Assembly (NCBI GenBank): GCA_014621425.1 | Contig: JAANBB010000688.1 | Span: 1 to 15,177, forward strand | DNA: 15,177 nucleotides | Direction of reading: 5' to 3' | Source: Cylindrodendrum hubeiense | Taxonomy: Eukaryota; Ascomycota; Sordariomycetes; Hypocreales; Nectriaceae | Shown: one piece after another, positions 1 through 7,895 of the stretch | Layout: each line of letters opens with the position of its first letter | Position numbering within the stretch: the first letter of the stretch is position 1 | Notes under the pieces: generated by a model | Told to the model about the DNA's origin: nothing | Databases searched by the model: none | What the model saw: the letters and a program-made list of their open reading frames with translations, nothing else | Program-made: the position numbers and the translations under genes

Positions 1-793
1 TGGGCCTGCGGGCCTGTGTGCTGTAACTGCTGGGGCCCCGGCGCCCACGGGCTAACGAGGAGGAGCAGATGGATCTCCGCGTGTGTGGGATCCCGCAGGC
101 GCGCTTCTGGCTGGCAGGGTGGTAGTGCGACAATCTACATGCTGCGAGGCTGTGTTGCATCATCGGAGATGGATATTTCGAGGACGGCGCAGGGCTCTGC
201 GTTTGTAGATCTTGGTGCTTGGGGCCGTTCTGGCATGGAGAAACGGAGGTGACACTGGTGGCCCGGGGCCATGCAAGGCACGCTAACATCGCTAGCCAGC
301 AACCAGCGGCCACCGTAACAGCCAGATCTATTATTGAGACTTAAATTCTTTGATAAGATGAGTGATTTATTGTGAGATCCGTCTATTTACCAAACTTACG
401 TAGTACAGCCTCCGTAGAATCGCTCCAGTCGGGTTCTCAGTCGGGTTCTCAGTCGGCTCCTACCAGGCTCACACTGCACGCTCACACGCTCACTGACAGA
501 TTCGGCCTCACACTAACAGTCAGATAGAAGCAAGTTCAATGGTTGCCACAATTTTTTTTTTTTTAACATTCGTGCTAATAATATCTAGGAGATCGAGAAA
601 AAAAATCGCAGCTATTTCAGGTATGTCTATCAAGGCTTTGTCTAGAAGTCTTTCGCGAGTGAATTATCATGTCGTTTTGACTTGCGCGTGTATGTGAGAG
701 AAAACGAGAAAACAAGTAAAAAACGAGAAACATGATCCGGGACCGCCGCAAAAAGAAACCAAAATGAACCAGAATCTGAAACATGGTTGCAAA
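1..793. other. Intergenic left edge, no supported gene
   Basis: I see no convincing gene here. Roughly the first 320 bases are GC-rich and the rest is clearly AT-rich, with a run of 13 T at 552-564 and 8 A at 598-605. On the minus strand one frame stays open from about 275 to the window edge, but it has no recognisable motif and is rich in Ser, Pro and Arg, as expected by chance in GC-rich DNA. The stretch lies downstream of the monooxygenase stop codon and probably holds its 3' UTR and polyadenylation region. Confidence 0.6.
426..459. repeat. 12-nt tandem repeat, about 2.8 copies
   Basis: The unit CAGTCGGGTTCT occurs at 426-437 and 438-449, followed by a partial diverged copy at 450-459. 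It lies in AT-rich non-coding sequence with no gene attached. It looks like a simple slippage repeat. Confidence 0.8.
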
Positions 794-2299
794 TCAGAGC
801 ATAGAACCCTTATCGCCCTTCCGCTTCATCATCGCGCCGGCCTCGACGAAGGGCTGGTAGCCATACAGCCACTTAAGATAGCTAATCCAGAACCACGTGG
901 GCACCAGCGTGTAAAGCAGCCAGCGCAGAAACGGGCCCAGGCCGTAGGGCATCCGCGCAGTGTGCAGCATGGCGAAGTTGTCACTGAACTTGGACAGCCG
1001 CTGGACCCTGCCCTCTCTCGTCGCGGCATACGCGGCGAGGATGCGAGCCGGGCTCTCGAGATCCCGCGAGTTCGCGGCGAGCAGGTTGCCCAGCACCGCG
1101 GCGTCTTCGATGGCTTGACAGCCGCCCCTAGAAAACGGTGAGCTCCATATCCGTCACCGAGATGCCATCATTACTTACTGTCCGAAAAAGCTCGTCATAC
1201 TGTGAGCAGCTGAGAGTCGGCCCCGAGTTAGGCCGTTTCAACGGAGGGGAGAAGAGAATACACTTACCGTCACCGAGGAGCGCAACCCGGCCCTGGACCA
1301 TCGATGGGAATTCGACCTCCTGGAAGACATTGCTGGCGATGACCCGCTCTGATTTGTCGATTACTGTCCGCCCCATGTCAGCTCGAATGGTCGTCATGCG
1401 TTAGAGTCAGCAAGGGACTCACTCTGCCCGAACTCTCCATTTTCGGCAAATGGATGGTAAGCCTTTCCGTAGATCTTTTTGATGTCACCTGGCGTTGTCG
1501 ATCCCCACACGGATCTGTTCGAATCCACATCCCCGTCTGCTTTCTAAATGGGGGTCAGCCAAATCTGGAGTGGGTATTATGCCCGAGTGGCGGTGCCAAC
1601 CTTGACTCCGATGTACCACTGGCGGTTCTCGGGGCACGGCCAAGTGGTGAGGATGGCCTGGTCGTAGAGCATCCAGTTCGCGACGCCCAGTTCACTAGCC
1701 CCGCAGTTCTCGAGGGGAGACGTCATCCCGGAGAAGTGTACTCGGCCAGTGAACTTGATCGTGTTCGCCTCTTTCATGCCCGCCTGGCGGGCCAAGGAGC
1801 GCCGGATAGCCGACCTGATGCCGTCGGCGCCAACAACAATCTTGCCGCGGAACTTCTTTCCGTCCTCGAGCACGACACAGACCGGCTCATCCGGGGTATC
1901 GATGACATCAACCACCTTGCAGCCCAATACCACGGTCTCCTCGGCCCCCGCAGCGTCATACAGCAGGCGGTGGAAGTGGTGGCGCTCGACTGACATAAGA
2001 GGGTAGTTGAATGTGCTCTCAAAGTTTGCCAGGTCCAACGTGTTCCACCGCTGGTTGTTACGCCAGATCTGGATTTTCTTGAGTTTCTGGCCCGAGACCA
2101 GTAGCTCGTCGTAGATACCAAGCTGATCAAGCAGCTTCAACGCGTTGGGGGCAAGTGAGATTCCTGCTCCCACCGGCTGGAGGACATCCGTCCGCTCCAG
2201 AACCTTGCAAGAGATGCCCAGCTGCTTGCAAATTGCCGCAAGCGTCAGGCCGCCAATGCCCGCTCCGACGATGATGACTTCGGCGTCAATTGAGTCCAT
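794..2299 (-). CDS. FAD-dependent monooxygenase (group A, TropB/PaxM-like)
   Basis: Likely a group A flavoprotein that hydroxylates or epoxidises a pathway intermediate using FAD, NAD(P)H and O2. Five exons read on the minus strand: 2299-1601, 1543-1423, 1363-1268, 1209-1179 and 1127-794, total 1281 nt and 426 aa. The dinucleotide-binding motif GAGIGG is at residues 12-17, with ribose-binding Glu35 at the end of strand 2 (VLER). The second FAD motif VGADGIRS is at 156-163. The third, GDAAH, is at 304-308 and continues as GQGGCQAIEDA. A hydrophobic Trp-rich tail near residues 375-405 resembles the membrane-associating tail of PaxM-type enzymes. The introns are 57, 59, 58 and 51 nt; the first has the weaker donor GTTGGC, the others GTGAGT or GTAAGT. 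The start was chosen because the FAD motif begins 12 residues in. The gene is intact, though unspliced reading would suggest a pseudogene. Substrate unknown. Confidence 0.9.
1179..1209 (-). other. 31-nt micro-exon of the monooxygenase
   Basis: This exon is flanked by introns 1210-1267 (donor GTAAGT, branch CTAAC, acceptor CTCAG) and 1128-1178 (donor GTAAGT, acceptor TTTTCTAG). It joins a phase-1 codon to a phase-2 codon and encodes most of AAHSMTSFFGQ, which completes the FAD pyrophosphate/ribityl motif GDAAH...GQGG. Only this splice choice restores the family motif without a stop codon. The nearer acceptor at CACAG, 10 nt downstream, gives an immediate TGA. Confidence 0.85.
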
Positions 2300-2526
2300 G
2301 CTGAGTGTGGAAAGTGGCTGGCTGGTATAAGAGTGAATGTGTGGCTAATGAATTGCGAATGGGAAATGGCTCGTATCAACAAATTGATGGCTTGTTTTCT
2401 GACAGAGGTGATCCGCTAGCTCTTCAAGTACGGCTGGCCAAGCCTTTTAAGGCACTTACTGAGAGACATTCGTTCAGCTCGTGTCGTGTTTCTACGGACT
2501 GGCGAATCCGAAGGGGAACGGAGAGC

Positions 2527-2564
2527 CGGAGATGGTTGTGTGATTAACGGGTCGGAGATGGCCG
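2527..2564. promoter_or_regulatory. Paired CGGAGATGG elements, candidate Zn2Cys6 site
   Basis: The 9-mer CGGAGATGG occurs at 2527-2535 and 2553-2561, about 230-260 nt upstream of the monooxygenase ATG. The second copy runs into CCG to form CGG-N6-CCG at 2553-2564, a spacing typical of fungal Zn2Cys6 binuclear-cluster dimers such as Ppr1. The sequence pattern is seen directly; binding by a cluster regulator is inference. Confidence 0.35.
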
Positions 2565-2663
2565 CTCACCGGGGTTCCCTAGCGGAGAAGGAACGATGGA
2601 GTCGGCGCAAAGCCACTGCTATCTACCCAATTCTTTTTTAGGCAATCCTGCATACTGGTAAGC

Positions 2664-2682
2664 GGCGGAGGTAAGCTCCGCC
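2664..2682. repeat. Perfect 7-bp inverted repeat in promoter region
   Basis: GGCGGAG at 2664-2670 and CTCCGCC at 2676-2682 are exact reverse complements around the 5-nt spacer GTAAG. It lies about 365 nt upstream of the monooxygenase start, in a GC-rich patch of generally AT-richer DNA. It could be a regulator site (CGG...CCG geometry) or a remnant of a small transposable element. I found no matching terminal repeat or target duplication. Confidence 0.4.
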
Positions 2683-3401
2683 ATGCCACCGCCGGCATTT
2701 GGCGCTGATGAATGCGAGGAGTAAGCGGCTTCGCCCAACCGCAACGACACGAAACAATTGGCCATGGATTTATACACCAGACAACATCGATTAGTTTATC
2801 TGGATAGAATATGGTGGATCCACTGGACCCCACGGGGATCTATCGCGTGTCACCGCACTCCTTCGGAAGGCGGCTCACCAGCATGCGGCGTGTAAGCTGC
2901 TCGTCAGAGTTGGCCAACAACGACATTATGGGACGATGTTGCTATCCGTACTATGTACTATTTACGAGCCCAGTGTTACTCTGTGGGCTAGACTAAGCCT
3001 TGCAATACCTTCGAAGTCAATACACCCATGGCCAACGCGAGGGACTTTTTCACCACGGTTCTTCCAAAAGCACCTAAAATCAAATGATCTGGTATGGGAT
3101 CTTATGTCAAGCAAGATTTTAATGAATTGTTGGTCATGGGTTTAGTTGCCCGAACTGTCCACATTTTTCGGGCTACTCCGTAACCGTGCTATGAATTACC
3201 GTATTTGGTACACAACCCCTGTTCCGATTGGACCAGCGCCTGACCCAGCTCTTTGGACCCAAAAAGCCCAAGCAAAAACCTTTCACTAACGACTGGGAAC
3301 TATTGCATTTAGCCGGGCTTTGATGCGACATGAAACATTACTCCTCCATTCCCTGTCTCTTGGCATAGTCTATCTTTCCCCCAGTCGAATGCTGACCGGT
3401 T

Positions 3402-4766
3402 TCACCAAGCAATCTCACTAATCCCAACCCGCAGCTTCTGAAAGTCAAATATGATGTACTTGTCCTTGGCAAAAGTCTCACCAAAGTTACCGATGCTACG
3501 GTTCATTCATGTCAGCGATCGCTACTGGGTCAATTTTGGAAGCCACTTACAACTCGTCATCAGTTGCCATCGTGCGGACATTCAGAACGCAGGTGTCGTC
3601 GTCAACCTTCTCGACGTAGTTCTCGGGTGTGACAACCCACTCTTTCTTGTGACCTCGGAATGAGTAGTAAATAGGTGGCAGAGTGGAGATCTCGGCACAG
3701 TTGACAGAGTAAAAGTCCTGCTCTCCATTGTTGGGAGGAGTCTTCAGATCGATTGGAACAGCATGTGCCAAATCAACCAAGCGGTCGTAAGAGTTCACAG
3801 TCAGTGGTATTCCGCGACCGTAACTGGCGTGGTCGAAGATGGCAGCCTTGCCCGACTTCTTGGAAGTGCGCTTAATTGGCTGGACCTCGTCTCCGATCTT
3901 CAAGCTTTCAAGCTCAATTCCCCAGTAGTTGTAAATCGGAGGGTCGTAGATGAAGTCAAGCTCGTTGACGTCCAGGAAAGTCTGGTGCTTGTACCACCAA
4001 ATCTTGTTGTGCTTGATGAGGTCGTTGCGGATGCCTCCAAGGGATTGAAGCCCATCATTTCCGTTGCAGGCATACTTCTTGGAGTCATCATAGCAGTATA
4101 CAAACCCAATCAGTGAGCTCTTCCAAAGATCTTTGCTCCATTGCTGGTAGAATGGTGACTGATAGTCCCCTTCGCTGGTGTTAGTTCCACATGCCTCAAG
4201 ACAGCATTTTCGGGACACTCACGGCCATCGCCCTTATATACTGGGGCCAAACCAAACACTCCGGCAAACGGGAACGCGTACCCGTAGGTAGCAGAAGCGT
4301 TGAATTCCAGGTCTGACACTTGGACAACAATTTCGCTGGTAACGGGGCCAATCTCAATGCGGTCGGCGCCGTACTCAGCATTGAGAGGATTTTGGAAGAA
4401 GAAATGATTGGGCTTCCAGCCTCGGTCAGGATACTTTGCAGTCAGGTTCTTGAATGTGGGCGAATCGCGAGGGTCCCAGAATGTCTGGTCGGGATACAAG
4501 CAAGCGTCGGCATCGTAGGTCCCAAAACACTTTGGGGACACGATGAACTGACTGATCCACGTCCAGTCGACAAAAACAGGAAGCTGCGTCCTTGGCGTCC
4601 CAAATTCGATGGTCGACAAGAATCCTCCTTGGCCCCAAGTGAGAGGCATGTCGTATCTGCCCGCCTTGTTGCCTATCTTGGACCCATTGTAGCGTGGGAC
4701 GAGGCCAGGCCCAGCGTGGGCTATGCCCAGCATCAAGGTAAATGTAAATAAGAAATTAGGTAACAT
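3402..4766 (-). CDS. Secreted aspartic-peptidase-like protein, degenerate active site
   Basis: Pepsin-fold (family A1) protein, 418 aa, with exons 4766-4223, 4169-3551 and 3495-3402. The start is the ATG at 4766, which opens a clean signal peptide (residues 1-18, ending AHA). Fold landmarks are FGTP before the first Asp, a flap-like AEYGADRIEIG near 131-141, GVFGLAP near 169-175, Cys339 and Cys375 of the C-lobe disulfide, and the final strands IGNFGETFAKDKYIIFDF (389-406). Catalytic DTG/DTGS motifs are replaced by D67-W-T-W and D294-H-A-S: both Asp remain, but the conserved Thr/Gly partners are lost. Peptidase activity is therefore doubtful; a binding or altered catalytic role is possible. 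Intron 1 (53 nt) has a CTAAC branch site and a GCGAAG acceptor; intron 2 is 55 nt. Its position between an FMO and a thioesterase suggests cluster membership. A housekeeping secreted protein cannot be excluded. Confidence 0.82.
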
Positions 4767-4942
4767 TGCGATCTGTTGGATTATTTTAGCCAAGCCTGAT
4801 GAATGTCGTACAATATTTTCGGCTGGCTACTCACTAGTCTATATTGTTTTGCCGATCGTGAGGCGTTGAGCTGAGTTGCCACAGAAAGCTGTCTCAGTGT
4901 TCCAAAATAAGAGCGTGGTGAGATTCGATGACTGAATTGAGG

Positions 4943-4961
4943 AGACGGAGGTCACCCGTCT
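4943..4961. promoter_or_regulatory. Inverted repeat AGACGG-N7-CCGTCT
   Basis: AGACGG at 4943-4948 is the exact reverse complement of CCGTCT at 4956-4961. The CGG...CCG arrangement with a 7-nt spacer fits the binding style of Zn2Cys6 regulators. It lies about 180 nt upstream of the peptidase-like start. Function is inferred from geometry only. Confidence 0.3.
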
Positions 4962-5036
4962 TCCTTCTTGTATTCTTCTCCGTCTCCGAATTCGAATTTC
5001 CATGGTATTGCCGGGGTTCCCGAGACACTCTCCGCC

Positions 5037-5058
5037 TCCGCGGTCTCGCGGAAGACCG
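5037..5058. promoter_or_regulatory. Overlapping inverted repeats in divergent promoter
   Basis: Two inverted repeats interlock here: TCCGCG-GTCT-CGCGGA at 5037-5052 and CGGTCT-N6-AGACCG at 5041-5058. They can form mutually exclusive hairpins or two overlapping protein sites. The position, between the divergent starts at 4766 and 5893, suits a shared operator. No factor can be named. Confidence 0.35.
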
Positions 5059-5892
5059 GAACACTGATGAGCTTATGGCGACTGCAAGCACAGCCGTAGC
5101 TATTTTGGTCCATTCACAGCGTGGAGTATCTGACATCACTCCTAGCCAGTCATCCGGGAGCTAGTTTCCAGAACCCAACGGAAAATCATGTGTGGGTCAT
5201 GACCTGTGGTCATTGTCGTCTCTGCGGAGCATCCTCCACCACATCCACCACCACATCCAAGAAGAGTAGCAGTCCACACACCATCTGGCTAAGAAAAATG
5301 CCCTCCGCCTCAGCTCTGTAGCCATTCCGTAGTGTAAGGAGGTCCTCCGCAGCAAAAGTCAACGCTCCCGGAGTAAACAACCACCCCTCAGAGCAGCGCA
5401 CATGGGCGCAGGAGGTACGGAGACTGAGACGTCTCAACCGGAGTTCAGATGCGTGGGAATACCTGGAAACAGAATGATTACCGTGATCACTGATGGCTTA
5501 ATATATTCCCATAATCGTCAATTATTTTGGGCAAGATTGCTCTGCCACGCTTGAGCTACACAGTCCAATACTGGATATTGGCTTTCCTTTTTCTTATCTC
5601 GTCCTCCTTTGCATTGATCTTGATTCAAATATTCAACAAATCCCAGTACTTCGTTTACCTGGATCTGCCTCTTTTACATCGGGCAGTCGATCCTTCTACG
5701 CGCGTCCGCTCCGTTCCCAACGAGCCCTGTATTAAGACGCTAGGATCAAGTCACTTACACAAAGTATTTTCAACCCTCTCAGAACCAACCCATTGTCACC
5801 ATCGGCGCCGGAGAAGAAATATTGATTGGATCTGGTCAGGAATATTCCGTGTTCATTCATCGGTGGGTTGCAAAGCTCATCGGACTCCCGCC

Positions 5893-6987
5893 ATGGAGGT
5901 CATCACCCTCGTTCAAGGCAATGAAGAGTCCAGCCTGACTCCCTTCTTTCTGGTCCATGCAATCTCGGGCATCGCACTCCCCTTTCTTCGTCTAGATTCC
6001 CTGGGGGAAAATGATCGTCCAGTTTACGGCATCACGAACCATATCCATTGCCCCGGCCACGAGCATTTGGAGCACCCTCCCAGTCTCTCCGACCTCGCTA
6101 AAAGATACCTCAGAGAAATCCAAAAGGTTCAACCTCATGGCCCATACTTATTGGGAGGTTGGTCCATGGGTGGCATGATAGCTATGTTCATGGCACAGAT
6201 TCTCGAGTCCCGCGATGAAGAAGTTCTCAAAGTCATAATGATCGACTCGGCCAACCCAGAAGCATTCCCTAACTTCCTCGATGCTGAGGAGCACGAGGCA
6301 TTTTCTAAGGCCACTTACACCAAAATCAGCGAACAACTCGGCGTCACCAACGATGACGACTCCACCCCTGAATCATCGCTGGACGACCGACATTCGATCG
6401 ACTATTCTACAGCTTCCGATCAAAACGAGTGGGATACAATGGACTGTGTAGAAACATCAAGCTCTCGCGCCTCGAGCGTGTTTGACTTCTATACTCCAGA
6501 TGAAAGACCTGGTACACCCATATCCCTGCCCTGTAGCAGCGAGGGACCTTCTGCCTTCTGCTCGGATGAAGAGAGTGTATTTGGAGCACAAGAGGAGGAA
6601 TATTGGGATGAATTCGATGAGCATTTTGAGATGGCACAGCTGAAGGGTCTTTTACTCAACATCAGCCGGCACGTCCATCACGGGTTGGGTCTCATTACAG
6701 CTGTTTCACCCGGCGATCTCTTTCGGCCGGGGACCAAGTCCGACTTCGATGTGCTGCTCATCAAATGCCAACCCGAGTCTCTCGAGGTCTACCAAGCCCA
6801 CCATGACCGCAAAGGAGCCGAATTTCTTTGGTCGGTAATGCGAGAGAAGAGCATGCTGTGGGACTCCTCCCAGTTTCGGAGCTTCGAGACCGTTCCTTTT
6901 AGTGGAGATCACGACGGCGCATTTGAGCCTCAGTTTATTGGGGAGTTAAGCACGATCCTTCGGGACAGCTTGGAAAATATTTGTTAA
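5893..6987 (+). CDS. Stand-alone thioesterase (alpha/beta hydrolase)
   Basis: Single-exon, 364-aa type I-like thioesterase domain protein, expected to hydrolyse or cyclise an acyl or peptidyl thioester held on a carrier protein. Start at 5893 has an ideal context (CCGCCATGG). The core begins FFLVHAISGIALPF (18-31); nucleophile Ser91 lies in GWSMG (89-93), the probable acid is Asp118 in MIDSANPE, and the catalytic His is probably His340 in GDHDGAF. Between about residues 153 and 246, where the lid would sit, there is an unusually long acidic and Ser-rich insertion (many D, E and S, plus repeated TP), ending in EEEYWDEFDEHFEMA. It is transcribed divergently from the peptidase-like gene and converges on the P450. 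No PKS or NRPS is in the window, so it would act in trans or be an editing enzyme. Close relatives in fungal genomes are usually annotated only as thioesterase domain proteins. Confidence 0.88.
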   Translation: MEVITLVQGNEESSLTPFFLVHAISGIALPFLRLDSLGENDRPVYGITNHIHCPGHEHLEHPPSLSDLAKRYLREIQKVQPHGPYLLGGWSMGGMIAMFMAQILESRDEEVLKVIMIDSANPEAFPNFLDAEEHEAFSKATYTKISEQLGVTNDDDSTPESSLDDRHSIDYSTASDQNEWDTMDCVETSSSRASSVFDFYTPDERPGTPISLPCSSEGPSAFCSDEESVFGAQEEEYWDEFDEHFEMAQLKGLLLNISRHVHHGLGLITAVSPGDLFRPGTKSDFDVLLIKCQPESLEVYQAHHDRKGAEFLWSVMREKSMLWDSSQFRSFETVPFSGDHDGAFEPQFIGELSTILRDSLENIC

Positions 6988-7300
6988 ATGGGGTTGCGGT
7001 TCAGCATTGTTTTTACTCTATTTGGTGCATCGTACATCATCTTTCTTTTGTTGGAGGCGGCCGAGCAGTGCTCAAACGACCCCTTGCATTGTTCGTTTTG
7101 GTTGCATTTACACGGCTGCAGTTAGTTTGTTCAATACCTTAGGTCTGCGGTGGTAGACTTTTGCCAGCGCAGGTTCCCCGCAAATCGTCATCCTTACGCT
7201 GTACTATCCATAGTAAATAGACCCTTGATTTCTCGGGCATCAATGGCATTGCTGCATGCGTGGCTGTCGTGAATGAGAGCATAGGATAAGACCTCCTAGT

Positions 7301-7320
7301 GGGCGAATTAGGGCGAATTA
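7301..7320. repeat. Tandem 10-mer, two exact copies
   Basis: GGGCGAATTA is repeated exactly at 7301-7310 and 7311-7320 in the convergent intergenic region. It is probably a slippage duplication. Confidence 0.8.
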
Positions 7321-7484
7321 GAGCACCATCCACTCTGATGGCGTCTATGTTTAGGAAGAAGTAAGGTGACTGACTGTATCAGTGAGCTGGCAATGGGAGG
7401 GGCCTGGACAGGGAACAGGCATCTCCATACAGATGCGTCGAACATTCTGAGAGTTGCATTGGGGCGCAGAACCACTTTAGCGTC

Positions 7485-7508
7485 CCAGCGTTCCAGCGTT
7501 CCAGCGTT
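7485..7508. repeat. Tandem 8-mer, three exact copies
   Basis: CCAGCGTT occurs three times head to tail at 7485-7492, 7493-7500 and 7501-7508, with part of a fourth copy after it. It is intergenic, with no visible function, and probably variable between strains. Confidence 0.8.
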
Positions 7509-7895
7509 CCAATTGTCCCGGCTTACTGTGGACGATTCTGTTTCGGTTCCATAATCGCTCAGCCCCATCATGCATTATCTCACGCTAAATTTGTCTGGCG
7601 ACACACTCTTCTGACACCGTAGTGACCAGTCATCAAATCTTGTGTCTAAGACAGGAAACCACAAAACAGTGACAGGTGTCACGGTTTATAAGGACAGCAC
7701 TGTTCATATTGTCTCATTAAAAACTAACTCAAAGTGGCCAGCGTGGGTGCAAGTTTCAGTATTAGATCGAAGAATTCCAACGCAGCTTCATTCAAGACGC
7801 CGTTGACGATATCATGACGCGGCGCCTTCCGGTCCCATTATGCCCTATCATCTGCCATGCTGACAGCTCCAATAAAAAAGATCCAGATCGTGCCA

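Larger units (their letters stand above)
2300..3401. other. Intergenic: monooxygenase promoter, peptidase-like 3' end
   Basis: This 1.1-kb gap separates two minus-strand genes, so its left part should be the monooxygenase promoter and its right part the 3' region of the peptidase-like gene. Short open frames on both strands have no family resemblance and poor context, and I do not call them genes. A weak TATA-like element, read on the minus strand as CTTATACC, lies at about 2325-2332. Inverted and direct repeats with CGG cores at 2527-2682 are listed separately. Confidence 0.7.
4767..5892. promoter_or_regulatory. Divergent intergenic region (peptidase-like / thioesterase)
   Basis: These 1.1 kb separate divergently transcribed genes and must hold both promoters. 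CCAAT boxes occur at 5565-5569 (plus) and 5577-5581 (as ATTGG), about 320 nt upstream of the thioesterase ATG. CGG/CCG inverted repeats lie at 4943-4961 and 5037-5058. A CCA/ACC-rich low-complexity patch spans about 5231-5262. The frame of the thioesterase stays open upstream to about 5530 without any ATG; see the findings. No other gene is supported. Confidence 0.65.
6988..7895. other. Convergent intergenic region, no gene seen
   Basis: The region lies between the 3' ends of the thioesterase and P450 genes, so it should carry both 3' UTRs and terminators. A T-rich stretch follows the thioesterase stop (about 7008-7050). Several 60-90-codon frames on either strand show no motif and lack ATG starts in good context. 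Two short tandem repeats are listed separately. Confidence 0.7.

Noticed and set aside
1..275. Partial minus-strand gene running off the left edge
   Set aside because: The frame is open, but its residue composition is like random GC-rich DNA and no motif or splice pattern supports it.
1128..1397. Monooxygenase as a pseudogene with a broken GDAAH motif
   Set aside because: Direct reading of the genomic frame gives GDGKC and then unrelated residues. Splicing a 31-nt exon restores GDAAHSMTSFFGQGG with good donors, a CTAAC branch site in the first intron and a continuous frame.
2579..2833. 84-codon minus-strand frame in the monooxygenase promoter
   Set aside because: No recognisable motif, and it spans the palindromic patch; it is most likely chance.
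3547..3555. Peptidase-like protein ending at DDEL as the main product
   Set aside because: The stop overlaps a perfect GTAAGT donor, and the next exon encodes the final pepsin-fold strands, so the spliced form is preferred. The DDEL form is kept only as a possible isoform.
4767..4793. Longer N-terminus of the peptidase-like protein starting at 4793
   Set aside because: That start would be TTG. The ATG at 4766 gives a clean signal peptide and is the expected eukaryotic start.
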